The position numbers and the translations under genes were made by a program. Below the pieces are notes generated by a model. The model saw only the letters and a list, made by a program, of their open reading frames with translations, did no database searches and was not told where the DNA came from. From Paludibacteraceae bacterium (GTDB lineage Bacteria > Bacteroidota > Bacteroidia > Bacteroidales > Paludibacteraceae), in NCBI GenBank assembly GCA_017430235.1, contig JAFRNH010000031.1:1-64000 (forward strand): a stretch of 64,000 nucleotides of DNA. Direction: 5' to 3'. Position 1 is the stretch's first letter, and each line of letters opens with the position of its first letter. Below are positions 34,903-43,753 of the stretch, piece after piece.

Positions 34903-34941
34903 ATAAAAACAAAAGGACACGCTCTTGTTGAGCATGTCCTT
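34903..34941 (-). terminator. Terminator of the leu operon
   Basis: A 12-bp stem with one mismatch (34913-34924 with 34930-34941, 5-nt loop) is followed on the minus strand by TTGTTTTT. It lies 36 bp after the leuB stop. It is between convergent genes and may also slow transcription from the plus strand. Confidence 0.75.
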
Positions 34942-34976
34942 ATGAGAACCTTTTCAATCTTCTCTATTCGTCCCGT

Positions 34977-36038
34977 TTATTTCTTATTAATATAATCCAC
35001 AATCCATTGTCCCACTTCTTTTGTGCCATACTTAGCACCTCCTTCAACCTGGATTTCTGGCGTACGGACATTAGCATCTAAGGAAGCATCAACAGCCTCT
35101 CGAATCAATTTTCCTTCCTCTTTCAAATTAAAATATTCGAACAACATAGCGACCGAAAGAATCTGAGCCAACGGATTGGCAATATTCAAACCCTTTGCTT
35201 GCGGCCATGATCCATGAATCGGTTCAAACACCGGTGTGTGTTCTCCTGTCGATGCGGAAGGTAGCAAGCCCATCGAACCTGTAATACAAGAACCCTCATC
35301 TGTAAGGATATCACCGAAAGTGTTCTCCGTCACCATCACATCAAAGAATGTTGGTTCCTGAATCATGCGCATTGCTGCATTGTCAACATACATGTAATCA
35401 GTCGTTACATCTGGATATTGGAGTGCTATCTCTTGTGCCACCTTACGCCACAGACGAGAAGATGCCAACACATTGGCCTTATCCACAACTGTCAAATGTT
35501 TTCTGCGCTGACGTGCATATTTATATGCCTCCTTCAAAATTCGTTCTACTTCTTCTCGACTATACGCATTCGTATCGTATGCAAAATCACTTCCCTCTTT
35601 CTTCTCTCCAAAATACATACCACCCGTCAATTCACGGATACAGATGAAATCAGCACCTTTCACCAACTCATCTTTCAGCGGACTTTTATGAATCAAACAA
35701 TCAAAAGTCTGTATCGGACGAATATTAGCAAACAATCCTAATTTCTTACGCATTGCCAACAATCCTTGTTCGGGACGCACCTTGGCTGCAGGATTATTAT
35801 CAAACTTAGGATCACCTACGGCAGAAAAGAGTACTGCATCTGCCTCCATACAAATCTTAAAGGTATCCTCTGGGAATGGATCCCCTACTTTATCTATTGC
35901 ATCAGCTCCACATATAGCATGAGTATAACTCACTTCGTGTCCAAACTTATTACATACGGCAGTCATCACATTGACTCCTTGCTCAGAGATTTCTGGTCCT
36001 ATACCATCTCCTGGTAATACAGCAATTTTTAATTTCAT
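34977..36038 (-). CDS. leuB: 3-isopropylmalate dehydrogenase
   Basis: 353 residues, the normal length. It oxidises and decarboxylates 3-isopropylmalate to 2-oxoisocaproate with NAD+ in leucine synthesis. Signatures: [10 protein letters not shown] at the start, [25 protein letters not shown] (with the catalytic Lys) and [29 protein letters not shown] near the NAD site. It is the last gene of the leu operon, 19 bp after the citramalate-synthase-like gene. With the latter in the operon, LeuB probably also acts on 3-methylmalate to form 2-oxobutyrate for isoleucine. Confidence 0.96.
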   Translation of the reverse strand: MKLKIAVLPGDGIGPEISEQGVNVMTAVCNKFGHEVSYTHAICGADAIDKVGDPFPEDTFKICMEADAVLFSAVGDPKFDNNPAAKVRPEQGLLAMRKKLGLFANIRPIQTFDCLIHKSPLKDELVKGADFICIRELTGGMYFGEKKEGSDFAYDTNAYSREEVERILKEAYKYARQRRKHLTVVDKANVLASSRLWRKVAQEIALQYPDVTTDYMYVDNAAMRMIQEPTFFDVMVTENTFGDILTDEGSCITGSMGLLPSASTGEHTPVFEPIHGSWPQAKGLNIANPLAQILSVAMLFEYFNLKEEGKLIREAVDASLDANVRTPEIQVEGGAKYGTKEVGQWIVDYINKK

Positions 36039-36057
36039 ATTAATAAAAAATTAACGG

Positions 36058-37629
36058 TTATTTATTTTCTTTCGTTCTCTCAGGCGCTTGTGTGTACAAG
36101 TCCTCTATCAGATTCAACATTTTAAAGGTTGCCTTGATAGCTGCTTCCATCTGGTCGGCATCCAAACCTCTCGTTCGATAACTTTTCCCATCGAATGTCC
36201 ATGAGATACTGGTTTGTACCAAGGCATCGGTACGACCGCCGGGTGGAATGCTTACAGCATAGTTTGTCAACCAAGGGAATTTACGTTGTAATTTATCTCG
36301 ATAGATATGTCTTACCGCACGAACGAACGCATCATATTGTCCGTCACCCGTTGCAGTCTCTTCATAAGATTTTCCACCAATCTCAAGACGAACACTGGCC
36401 AACGGCTTTAGTCCATAACTGGTGCTCACCATATAGCTATCCAACTTCACATGATCATCAGGGGCAGAATGTTTAACCACATCGGCCACTATATAAGGGA
36501 GATCTTCTTGCGTAACGAGTTCCTTTTTATCCCCCAACTCGATGATTCGTTTTGTGACAGCCTTTGTCTGCTCAGGTGTAAGGGCAAGTCCCAACTCCTC
36601 AAGGTTCTTAAGGATATTGGCTTTCCCGCTATTTTTACCCAACGCATATTCGCGTTTTCTGCCAAAACGTTCAGGAAGCAAACCGTTGCAATACAATCCC
36701 GATTTGTTATCGCCATCCGCATGTACGCCCGCTACCTGCGTAAAGACACTTTCTCCCACGACAGGTCTATTCGGTGGTATTGCGATGCAGCTATACGACT
36801 CAACCAAATGACATATCTCCATTAATTTGGACTCATTAATGCCAGTTTGAACATGATAATGATCTTTCAGTGCAGCTTGAACACTTGCCAAAGGAGCATT
36901 ACCTGCCCGTTCGCCCAATCCGTTGATGGTTGTATGCAAACCATTAGCACCCGCCTGTATCGCTGCCATCGCATTTGCCACAGCAAAATCATAATCATTA
37001 TGCGCATGGAAGTCGAACGAGAGATTAGGATAACGATCGGTCATCAACTTCACACAACGATAGGTCTGATCTGGCGTCAATATACCCAACGTGTCAGGAA
37101 GCATAAAATGTTCTATCTTCTGATCTTTAAGATGATCCATCAAAAAGAATACATATTCCGCACTATCCTTTATGCCACCACTCCAATCCTCCAAATAGAG
37201 GTTAACTCGCATACCCTGTTTTTGCGCGTATGAAAGAGTGTCCAAAACATCATGAAGATGCTCTTCCGGACTTTTTTTCAATTGCTCAGAGCAATGTCTG
37301 AGTGATCCTTTCACAAGCAAATTGACACACTGGCATCCCGTCTCCTTAATCCAATCAATACTTGAAGTTTCATCGACAAAACCCAAGACTTCAATTCGAT
37401 GAAGACAATCCACACTCTTTGCCCAATTGCAAATCATTGAGACCGCCTCTTTTTCTCCATCACTCACTCGAGCTGATGCCACCTCTATTCGATCCACATT
37501 AGCGTCCAAAAGGAGGGTGCGTGCCAATATCAACTTCTCATGTGGCACGAAACTCACTCCGTTGGTTTGTTCCCCATCACGGAGTGTCGTGTCCATTATT
37601 GTTACATATTTTCCCTTTTCTGTTCCCAT
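36058..37629 (-). CDS. Second 2-isopropylmalate/citramalate synthase-like enzyme
   Basis: 523 residues. A DRE-TIM metallolyase barrel with [13 protein letters not shown] at the start, metal-binding DFHAHNDYD, and INGLGERAGNAPL, followed by a C-terminal LeuA-type regulatory/dimer domain (VSTSYGLKPLASVRLEIGG...YDAFVRAVR). It differs clearly from LeuA at 39784-41286 (RDGEQT in place of RDGEQV and a longer linker), so it is not a recent duplicate. Such paralogs inside leu operons of Bacteroidota are best explained as (R)-citramalate synthases that condense pyruvate with acetyl-CoA for isoleucine; homocitrate or a second isopropylmalate synthase are alternatives. It overlaps the end of leuD by 28 bp. 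Confidence 0.85.
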   Translation of the reverse strand: MGTEKGKYVTIMDTTLRDGEQTNGVSFVPHEKLILARTLLLDANVDRIEVASARVSDGEKEAVSMICNWAKSVDCLHRIEVLGFVDETSSIDWIKETGCQCVNLLVKGSLRHCSEQLKKSPEEHLHDVLDTLSYAQKQGMRVNLYLEDWSGGIKDSAEYVFFLMDHLKDQKIEHFMLPDTLGILTPDQTYRCVKLMTDRYPNLSFDFHAHNDYDFAVANAMAAIQAGANGLHTTINGLGERAGNAPLASVQAALKDHYHVQTGINESKLMEICHLVESYSCIAIPPNRPVVGESVFTQVAGVHADGDNKSGLYCNGLLPERFGRKREYALGKNSGKANILKNLEELGLALTPEQTKAVTKRIIELGDKKELVTQEDLPYIVADVVKHSAPDDHVKLDSYMVSTSYGLKPLASVRLEIGGKSYEETATGDGQYDAFVRAVRHIYRDKLQRKFPWLTNYAVSIPPGGRTDALVQTSISWTFDGKSYRTRGLDADQMEAAIKATFKMLNLIEDLYTQAPERTKENK

Positions 37630-38228
37630 TCCTCTATCTTCTCTTTATTTTCGAGCAAGAAATCGATATCATCCAAAGCGTTCATCAGACAATATTTCTT
37701 GTAACTATTTATTTCAAAATGTTCACTGTGTCCCGTAGCCAGATTGGTTACTGTTTGATTGGGCACGTCAACTCTGACTTGCATCTTAGGATTTTCCTCT
37801 ATGCTTTTGAAAAGTTCCTGTTGAAACTCCCGACTGACAACAACAGGAAGCACAAAACAATTCAGAAGGTTGTTTCTATGGATATCAGCAAAACTATTGG
37901 AAATCACAACCCGTACGCCATAACCTGCGATAGCCCAAGCGGCATGTTCACGACTCGAACCAGAGCCCCAGTTCTGTCCACCTACGATAATCTCATGGAC
38001 GCCCTTATGTGGAGTCTCCGAAAAATCAGGATGGTTCATCACGAAATCTGGCTTAACATTCCCGTTTTCATCATAACGAAGATCACGCATGAAAGCATCT
38101 CCGAAGAACTTCGGATCGCGCGTCGTACTCGCTAAATAACGAGCAGGGATAATCAGATCCGTGTTGCAATTATCGATTCCAATAGGAATACATGTTGACT
38201 GTATTATATCAAATTTTTGTTTACTCAT
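37602..38228 (-). CDS. leuD: 3-isopropylmalate dehydratase small subunit
   Basis: 208 residues, family length. With LeuC it isomerises 2-isopropylmalate to 3-isopropylmalate. The swivel-domain signature GSGSSREHAAWAI is present, with the N-terminal DNCNTDLIIPARYL loop and a NSFADIHRNNLLNC segment. It starts 137 bp after leuC, an unusually wide gap for this operon that is occupied by a REP-like palindrome. Its end overlaps the next gene by 28 bp. Confidence 0.95.
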   Translation of the reverse strand: MSKQKFDIIQSTCIPIGIDNCNTDLIIPARYLASTTRDPKFFGDAFMRDLRYDENGNVKPDFVMNHPDFSETPHKGVHEIIVGGQNWGSGSSREHAAWAIAGYGVRVVISNSFADIHRNNLLNCFVLPVVVSREFQQELFKSIEENPKMQVRVDVPNQTVTNLATGHSEHFEINSYKKYCLMNALDDIDFLLENKEKIEEWEQKRENM

Positions 38229-38284
38229 AATGATACTTTATTAGATGTGGGAGATATAGTTTCTTTTCGTGCTTTTTTAAATTT

Positions 38285-38312
38285 GTTGAGACGCAATGCA
38301 TTGCGTCTCTAC
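38285..38312. repeat. REP-like palindrome, copy 3, inside the leu operon
   Basis: GTTGAGACGC + AATGCATT + GCGTCTCTAC: 28 bp, with one mismatch between the arms. It lies in the 137-bp leuC-leuD gap. In RNA it would form a strong hairpin without a T-run, so it is not a classical terminator but could affect mRNA processing. Confidence 0.7.
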
Positions 38313-38365
38313 GGTGACCTTACCGAAAAATATCAAAAACATCGAAAAATTTATTACTCCACAAT

Positions 38366-39760
38366 TTATATTAATTTTCTTGGATCCGTGATTTTTCCAG
38401 TAACTGCACTTGCCGCAACCACTAATGGTGATGCTAAAACGGTACGTGCGCCCGGACCTTGACGACCGACGAAATTACGGTTGCTTGTGGAAATAGCTAA
38501 CTTACCAGCAGGCACCTTGTCAGGATTCATAGCCAAGCAAGAAGAACAAGATGGTAATCTCAGTTCAAACCCTGCCTCTTTCAGAACAACATCAATACCT
38601 TCATCTATGATCTGCTGACGAACCAACCATGAGCCTGGCACCAACCAAGCGACTACATTAGGAGCCTTCTTCCTTCCCTTAACGATCGATGCAAACGCAC
38701 GGAAATCCTCGATTCTACCATTGGTACAAGCACCTAAAAAGACATAATCGACAGGAACACCTTCTAACTTTTGTCCCTCTTTCAACTGCATATATTCCAA
38801 CATATTTACAAACTGAGTCTTTTCTGAAGATGGAATCTCATTCAAAGTAGGTATTGACTCATTAATTGCGATACCTGCACCTGGATTCGTACCATAAGTG
38901 ATACGTGGTTCAATATCTTCCGCACGATAAGTAACCTCTTTGTCAAATACCGCATCGTCATCACTCTTCAATTTTTTCCATCGCTCCACCGCTTTATCCC
39001 ATTCTGCTCCTTTAGGCGCATATTCTCTACCTTTCAAGTAGGCGAATGTAGTTTCATCAGGTGCGATCAATCCCGCACGAGAGCCCATTTCGATTGACAA
39101 GTTGGAAAGGGTCAGACGACCTTCCATCGACATATTACGAATTGTGCTACCTGCATATTCAACCGCATAACCCGTTGCTCCAGAAGTGGTCATTTTAGCC
39201 ATGATATATAATGCAACGTCCTTAGCCGTCACACCCGGATTCAACGTACCCTCAATGTTTATACGCATCGTCTTAGGTTTAGACTGAAGGATACACTGAG
39301 AAGCCAAGACCTGAGCCACCTCACTCGTTCCGATACCCATTGCAATCGCACCAACTGCACCGTGAGTAGAGGTGTGAGAATCGCCACACACAATAGTCAT
39401 TCCAGGAAGAGAAAGAGCCTTTTCAGGACCAACAACATGGATAATTCCATTGTCTTTCGACCCCATAGGGAAGTGTTTAATATTAAACTCCTGGCAATTC
39501 GCCTTTAATGTCTCCACCTGTTTTTTCCCCACAGGATCATGAATTTCATCCTGCTGATCTGACGGAGTGTTATGGTCAGGCATTGCCACGATACGTTCTG
39601 GACGGAAAGCCTTTATACCCTTATCTCTAAGTGTGTCAAAAGCCTGAGGAGTGGTCACCTCGTGACCGTAAAGGCGATCTATATACAGGACGGTAGGTCC
39701 ATCCTCAATCTGAGACACGACATGAGCATCCCATATTTTATCAAATAATGTTTTTCCCAT
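38366..39760 (-). CDS. leuC: 3-isopropylmalate dehydratase large subunit
   Basis: 464 residues, family length. An aconitase-type [4Fe-4S] enzyme: the three cluster cysteines are in GACTNGR (Cys345) and CSSC (Cys405 and Cys408). [19 protein letters not shown] near residue 125 is the other signature. It works as a heterodimer with LeuD. It begins 23 bp after leuA. If a citramalate synthase operates in this operon, it also handles citramalate to 3-methylmalate. Confidence 0.96.
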   Translation of the reverse strand: MGKTLFDKIWDAHVVSQIEDGPTVLYIDRLYGHEVTTPQAFDTLRDKGIKAFRPERIVAMPDHNTPSDQQDEIHDPVGKKQVETLKANCQEFNIKHFPMGSKDNGIIHVVGPEKALSLPGMTIVCGDSHTSTHGAVGAIAMGIGTSEVAQVLASQCILQSKPKTMRINIEGTLNPGVTAKDVALYIMAKMTTSGATGYAVEYAGSTIRNMSMEGRLTLSNLSIEMGSRAGLIAPDETTFAYLKGREYAPKGAEWDKAVERWKKLKSDDDAVFDKEVTYRAEDIEPRITYGTNPGAGIAINESIPTLNEIPSSEKTQFVNMLEYMQLKEGQKLEGVPVDYVFLGACTNGRIEDFRAFASIVKGRKKAPNVVAWLVPGSWLVRQQIIDEGIDVVLKEAGFELRLPSCSSCLAMNPDKVPAGKLAISTSNRNFVGRQGPGARTVLASPLVVAASAVTGKITDPRKLI

Positions 39761-39783
39761 AAATATGAATATTAGTGAAATGA

Positions 39784-41286
39784 CTACTTTCTAAACTTAT
39801 TTATACAATCAATATACGCCTCTACAGAAGCCGTTACGATATCAGTGTTTGCACCAAATCCATAGTAAACAGCTCCATCATGTTCAACCTGCATGTGAAC
39901 TTTTCCGATATCATCACTTCCCTTATTAATGGCTTGTATCGTAAATTCCTTGAGTAGCATATTTCTTTTTATAATCACTTTCAGAGCCTTGATTGCAGCA
40001 TCCACCGGACCATTTCCAGATGATGCAGCGACAAATTTTTCTCCTGCAATGTCCAGTCCGATGCTAGCAACCGGACGAACACCTAAACCACTTGTAACCT
40101 GTAAGAAGTCTAATTTGATGTGATGGTCTCTTGTTCTTTCCACACCAGCAAGCATAAGGATATCATCATCGTTCAACTCTTTTTTCTTATCTGCTAATTT
40201 TAAGAACTCCTCATACAGTGAATCGAGTTTCTCTCCATCGACATCAACGCCTAACACATGTAAGCGATGCTTCAATGCAGCGCGACCACTTCTTGCCGTC
40301 AAAACAATTGCATTATCATCAATTCCGACATCCTTAGGATCCATAATCTCATACGTTTCCGCATTTTTCAGAACACCATCCTGATGAATTCCAGACGAAT
40401 GAGCGAAGGCATTCTTACCAACCACCGCCTTATTCGGCTGAACCGGCATATTCATTAAGCTTGAAACCATTCGACTCGTCTGATAAATCTTGGTCGTGTT
40501 AATATTGGTCTCAATATTTAAATCCGGATGTGTTTTAAAAATCATGGCAATCTCTTCCAACGAAGTGTTTCCTGCTCTCTCTCCCACTCCATTGATAGTC
40601 ACCTCCACCTGACGGGCACCATTTAAGACACCCGCAACAGTATTGGCCGTTGCCATACCTAAATCGTTATGACAATGAGTAGATAAGATTGCCTTCCCTG
40701 CAGATAAAGCATCCACATGTTCCATAATATACTTTATCTTCTCTCCATACTCAAAAGGAATACGGAATCCCGTGGTATCAGGGATATTAACCACTGTAGC
40801 ACCAGCCTTGATAACGGCTTCTGTCACACGAGCTAAATATTCATTGTCAGTTCTACCCGCATCTTCCGCATAAAACTCAACATCTTCCACATATTTTTTT
40901 GCATACTTTACCGCAGATACAGCTCTTTCAATGATCTCTTCTGGTGTGGAATTAAATTTATACTTAATGTGCAAGTCAGATGTTCCAATACCCGTATGTA
41001 TTCGCTTGTGTTTTGCAAACTTTAAAGCATCTACAGCCACATCGATGTCCTTTTCCACTGCTCTTGTTAAAGCACAAATCGTAGGCCATGTTACTGCTTT
41101 AGATATTTCTATTACCGAATTGAAATCACCAGGACTAGAAATAGGAAATCCTGCTTCAATAACGTCAACACCTAACAATTCCAGTTGTTTTGCCACTTGA
41201 ATCTTTTCAATTGTATTCAACTGGCAACCAGGAACTTGCTCTCCATCTCGAAGTGTTGTGTCAAAAATAAATAATCTATCGCTCAT
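39784..41286 (-). CDS. leuA: 2-isopropylmalate synthase
   Basis: 500 residues. Catalyses the first committed step of leucine synthesis, acetyl-CoA plus 2-oxoisovalerate. Motifs: [13 protein letters not shown] at residue 8, [14 protein letters not shown] (metal-binding His residues) near 200, [16 protein letters not shown], and HSSGIHQDG near 290. The C-terminal regulatory domain ([33 protein letters not shown]) is present, so leucine feedback inhibition is expected. First structural gene of the operon; an attenuator lies just upstream. Confidence 0.96.
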   Translation of the reverse strand: MSDRLFIFDTTLRDGEQVPGCQLNTIEKIQVAKQLELLGVDVIEAGFPISSPGDFNSVIEISKAVTWPTICALTRAVEKDIDVAVDALKFAKHKRIHTGIGTSDLHIKYKFNSTPEEIIERAVSAVKYAKKYVEDVEFYAEDAGRTDNEYLARVTEAVIKAGATVVNIPDTTGFRIPFEYGEKIKYIMEHVDALSAGKAILSTHCHNDLGMATANTVAGVLNGARQVEVTINGVGERAGNTSLEEIAMIFKTHPDLNIETNINTTKIYQTSRMVSSLMNMPVQPNKAVVGKNAFAHSSGIHQDGVLKNAETYEIMDPKDVGIDDNAIVLTARSGRAALKHRLHVLGVDVDGEKLDSLYEEFLKLADKKKELNDDDILMLAGVERTRDHHIKLDFLQVTSGLGVRPVASIGLDIAGEKFVAASSGNGPVDAAIKALKVIIKRNMLLKEFTIQAINKGSDDIGKVHMQVEHDGAVYYGFGANTDIVTASVEAYIDCINKFRK

Positions 41287-41311
41287 ATATGTATAAATTT
41301 AAAAACACCGT

Positions 41312-41348
41312 AAAAAAAAAGCCTTTCTCACGGGAAGTGAGAAAGGCT
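41312..41348 (-). terminator. Leader terminator (attenuator) before leuA
   Basis: On the minus strand AGCCTTTCTCAC (41348-41337) pairs perfectly with GTGAGAAAGGCT (41331-41320) around a 5-nt loop and is followed by eight or more T. It is only about 25 bp before the leuA ATG, so read-through is required for expression. Its 5' arm is complementary to an upstream segment that would compete for pairing (see the leader entry). Confidence 0.9.
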
Positions 41349-41377
41349 CAATATCTTTAAATATAACACACACATTC

Positions 41378-41440
41378 TCACTTCCTCAAGCTACGCAAGA
41401 GAATAATGAAAATAATGTTAATGTTAATTATAAAATTCAT
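41378..41440 (-). CDS. leu leader peptide (Ile/Leu-rich, 20 residues)
   Basis: ATG at 41440, 20 codons, TGA at 41380-41378. The peptide reads MNFIININII then FIILLRSLRK: seven Ile and three Leu, with the run I-I-L-L at residues 12-15. Its last two codons and stop overlap the antiterminator segment, the position needed for ribosome-controlled attenuation. An A-rich stretch precedes the start, as is usual for this phylum. It begins about 47 nt after the predicted transcription start. Confidence 0.82.
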   Translation of the reverse strand: MNFIININIIFIILLRSLRK

Positions 41441-41492
41441 TCTGTTTTTTTCTTTTTTGGAAAGAGGAAATTATGCACCTCTTTTTCGGGGA

Positions 41493-41524
41493 CAAATATA
41501 TGTGCTTTTTATTAATTCACCAAA
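41493..41524 (-). promoter_or_regulatory. Promoter of the leu operon
   Basis: TTTG (minus, 41524-41521), 20 bp, TATATTTG (41500-41493): a full match to the Bacteroidota consensus with ideal spacing. It lies only 17 bp after the stop of the upstream barrel gene. Confidence 0.8.
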
Positions 41525-41540
41525 TTCTAAGAAAATAAAT

Positions 41541-42200
41541 TTACAGACCAATGCGGAAAGACAATATCAAATTACCACCCACATCAAAACTTTTGTGTCT
41601 TTCCTTTTCTACAGTTTGAAATTGACTATTGTAAACCATTGATTCTCTTATACTTTCAACAAATTGCATACCTATACCGATCCCGACGATTCGAAATCTA
41701 ACACCTATTTCGGGATGAATATATAATCCTTTTTGTTCGTCTTTATTACTAAAATCCTCATGAAACCACTTTCCATCCTCTCGTTGGTAGAGATTATAAT
41801 AAGCATTACAATCACCTCTCAAACTAACACATCCACCAAACTTCAGACCGAAATAGGGAGATACTCTTTTATCAGAGACACTTAACTGGACATCTGCATA
41901 AATAGGCAAAGAAAGAGTAGTAAACCAAAAATCAAGTTTCGCTCTGATTTCGGTTCCTATTCCATAATAGAGATGTTTGTTATATTGGTATCCAAAGTTC
42001 AGAGAAAGACCATTCGTGAAATTTAGAAATCGATCTTTTTTATCCCAATCATATATCGTATTAAATCCGAATGTGATTCTATCGATTCGCATTTTAAACC
42101 CATTAGAATAGTAAGCAGATTTAACCGTCTCTGCCTCCTCATCCTGTGCATATAAGTTTATCGTGCACAATGAAACAAGTAATAGTATAATCTTTTTCAT
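41541..42200 (-). CDS. Small outer-membrane beta-barrel protein
   Basis: 219 residues with a signal peptide ending near NLYAQ. The mature protein is a series of strands (FKMRIDRITFGFNTIYD, LSLNFGYQYN, LYYGIGTEIRAKLDF, VSPYFGLKFGG), ending with LILSFRIGL, consistent with an eight-stranded barrel. It starts 23 bp after the Cys-rich gene and is probably co-transcribed with it. No specific function is recognised. Confidence 0.65.
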   Translation of the reverse strand: MKKIILLLVSLCTINLYAQDEEAETVKSAYYSNGFKMRIDRITFGFNTIYDWDKKDRFLNFTNGLSLNFGYQYNKHLYYGIGTEIRAKLDFWFTTLSLPIYADVQLSVSDKRVSPYFGLKFGGCVSLRGDCNAYYNLYQREDGKWFHEDFSNKDEQKGLYIHPEIGVRFRIVGIGIGMQFVESIRESMVYNSQFQTVEKERHKSFDVGGNLILSFRIGL

Positions 42201-42223
42201 GCTTGTCTTATTTCGTGGATTTA

Positions 42224-42835
42224 CTAACGACCAAGGCTAAACTCTATATTTCCCCACTTCACAACATAGCATACAACAAACGACCAATCTTCTTGTAACG
42301 TATTCAACTCCTCTTGCGGTATACTTTGGAGTAATGAGATGATAAAATCCTTACAAGGCGTATCATCATCATAGAATATAATATTCTGAATTTCACCATC
42401 TTTTGTTACCGTAAAACAGAATCTATACATTTTATTAGATCGCTCATCCGAGATAATCCTACCCTCTCTGTTTAAATATTCAACAATATTTTTGTGAAGA
42501 GTCTCTCTTTCAGCTTTCACCCTTATTTTAACATTCTGTCCATAAACGCCATAATCATCACTAACCACATCACCCGTTTTTTCAGTACAAGAAGCAAGAA
42601 GGGTATTACTTACGAAACTAGCAATTGAAAGTCCGGCAATTGTAACAATCTCACCCAACTTCTTTTTCTTATCAATCTCCCGTTCTAAGTATAAAACCTC
42701 AGCTTCACATTTCGGACACGTACCTTTGCATTCTCCTTTAAATGTACATTCTTTCGTTATCAATTCGATATCATTCTCCGCAGCTATTCTTCTACGGATT
42801 TCTCGAAGGTATTTGCATTTTTCTCTTCCTAGCAT
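42224..42835 (-). CDS. Cys-rich N-terminal domain, membrane segment and TonB-C-like end
   Basis: 203 residues. The N-terminus (KCKYLREIRRRIAAEND, then ECTFKGECKGTCPKCEAE) has four closely spaced Cys that could bind a metal. Related starts are common in small Bacteroidota proteins. A hydrophobic segment follows (about 62-82, IVTIAGLSIASFVSNTLLAS), then a C-terminal region (NIVEYLNREGR, YRFCFTVTKDGEIQNIIFYD, LLQSIPQEE) that resembles the C-terminal domain of TonB-family proteins but is degenerate. The orientation would put the Cys domain in the cytoplasm. Function unknown. Confidence 0.6.
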   Translation of the reverse strand: MLGREKCKYLREIRRRIAAENDIELITKECTFKGECKGTCPKCEAEVLYLEREIDKKKKLGEIVTIAGLSIASFVSNTLLASCTEKTGDVVSDDYGVYGQNVKIRVKAERETLHKNIVEYLNREGRIISDERSNKMYRFCFTVTKDGEIQNIIFYDDDTPCKDFIISLLQSIPQEELNTLQEDWSFVVCYVVKWGNIEFSLGR

Positions 42836-42907
42836 AAATCTAACATTTAAGGAGGTTCTATAAATTCATTTCGTGGAATTTTTGAATTTTCATTCGATTT
42901 CCATATA

Positions 42908-42935
42908 GTAGAGACGCAATGCATTGCGTCTCTAC
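42908..42935. repeat. REP-like palindrome, copy 4
   Basis: GTAGAGACGC + AATGCATT + GCGTCTCTAC, a perfect 28-bp palindrome whose symmetry extends to 42905-42938. It lies 15 bp after the pyrH stop, so its hairpin ends the pyrH message region, but no T-run follows on the minus strand. Confidence 0.78.
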
Positions 42936-42950
42936 TATGACCGAATCAGT

Positions 42951-43658
42951 TTATGGGTGTACATAAGTACCAATGTTTTCGCCCATAATCACCTTTTTCA
43001 GGTTACCCACTTTGTCCATATTAAAGACAACGATTGGTAAATTATTATCTCTGCACATTACAGTAGCGGAGAGATCCATAACTTTCAGGTTCTTATTAAG
43101 GATTTCATCATAAGAGATGTCGTCGTATTTAGTAGCAGTCGGATCTTTTTCAGGATCAGCCGTATAGATACCATCCACGCGAGTACCTTTAAACATAGCA
43201 TCAGCTTCAATTTCTAGTCCACGAAGAGAAGAACCCGTGTCAGTTGTAAAATAAGGACAACTTGTACCAGCAGCAAAAATGGTGATATAACCCGCATTTA
43301 ACAGATCAATCGCTCTATCCTTAGTATAGAATTCACCAATAGGTTCCATGCGAATAGCAGTCAACACCTTACACTTCACGTTAATGGCAGAGAGAGCAGA
43401 ATTAAGGGCCAAAGCGTTAATAACAGTAGCGAGCATACCCATTTGATCACCTTTGACGCGGTCGAAACCTTTTTTAGCGCCAGTCAAACCACGGAAGATA
43501 TTACCACCACCGATTACGATACCAATTTGAACACCCATCTCAGCTATTTCTTTCAACTGAGAAGCATAATCAGACAATCTGTTTTCGTCGATGCCATAAC
43601 CTTGAGCTCCCATCAACGATTCACCACTAAGTTTTAATAGAATACGATTATATTTCAT
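42951..43658 (-). CDS. pyrH: UMP kinase
   Basis: 235 residues, family length. Phosphorylates UMP to UDP with ATP as a hexamer. Motifs: LLKLSGESLMG at the start, IVIGGGNIFRG near 50, GDQMGMLATVINALAL, and TDTGSSLRGLEIEADAMFKGTRVDGIY, which forms the UMP/ATP pocket. It has its own promoter (43753-43722), whose -33 box lies in the T-run of the ribosomal operon terminator. The usual partner frr is not beside it. Confidence 0.96.
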   Translation of the reverse strand: MKYNRILLKLSGESLMGAQGYGIDENRLSDYASQLKEIAEMGVQIGIVIGGGNIFRGLTGAKKGFDRVKGDQMGMLATVINALALNSALSAINVKCKVLTAIRMEPIGEFYTKDRAIDLLNAGYITIFAAGTSCPYFTTDTGSSLRGLEIEADAMFKGTRVDGIYTADPEKDPTATKYDDISYDEILNKNLKVMDLSATVMCRDNNLPIVVFNMDKVGNLKKVIMGENIGTYVHP

Positions 43659-43721
43659 TGTAGGAAAAAATAAATTGCTTTATAACACAAAAAATACCCC
43701 ATCAAAAGGAATGGAGTAATG

Positions 43722-43753
43722 CAAAGCTACAAATAAACTTTTAAGGCAACAAA
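43722..43753 (-). promoter_or_regulatory. Promoter of pyrH
   Basis: TTTG (minus, 43753-43750), 20 bp, TAGCTTTG (43729-43722), a full consensus match. The expected transcription start is about 60 nt before the ATG at 43658. Confidence 0.75.

Larger units (their letters stand above)
41312..41487 (-). promoter_or_regulatory. leu operon leader with mutually exclusive antiterminator and terminator
   Basis: The transcript expected from about 41487 carries a small hairpin (arms AAAGAGG/CCTCTTT, 41484-41461), then the leader peptide gene, then the segment GGAAGTGAGAA (41385-41375), then the terminator. GGAAGTGAGAA is exactly complementary over 11 nt to TTCTCACTTCC (41343-41333), most of the terminator's 5' arm. 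A ribosome that reaches the leader stop codon (41380-41378) would cover this segment and let the terminator form. One stalled at the Ile/Leu codons upstream would leave it free to pair and prevent termination. This is the logic of classical amino-acid attenuators; the function here is inferred. Confidence 0.82.

Noticed and set aside
36058..37629. The second synthase as a recent duplicate of leuA
   Set aside because: It differs in active-site context (RDGEQT against RDGEQV), in length and in the linker; the two belong to separate old subfamilies.
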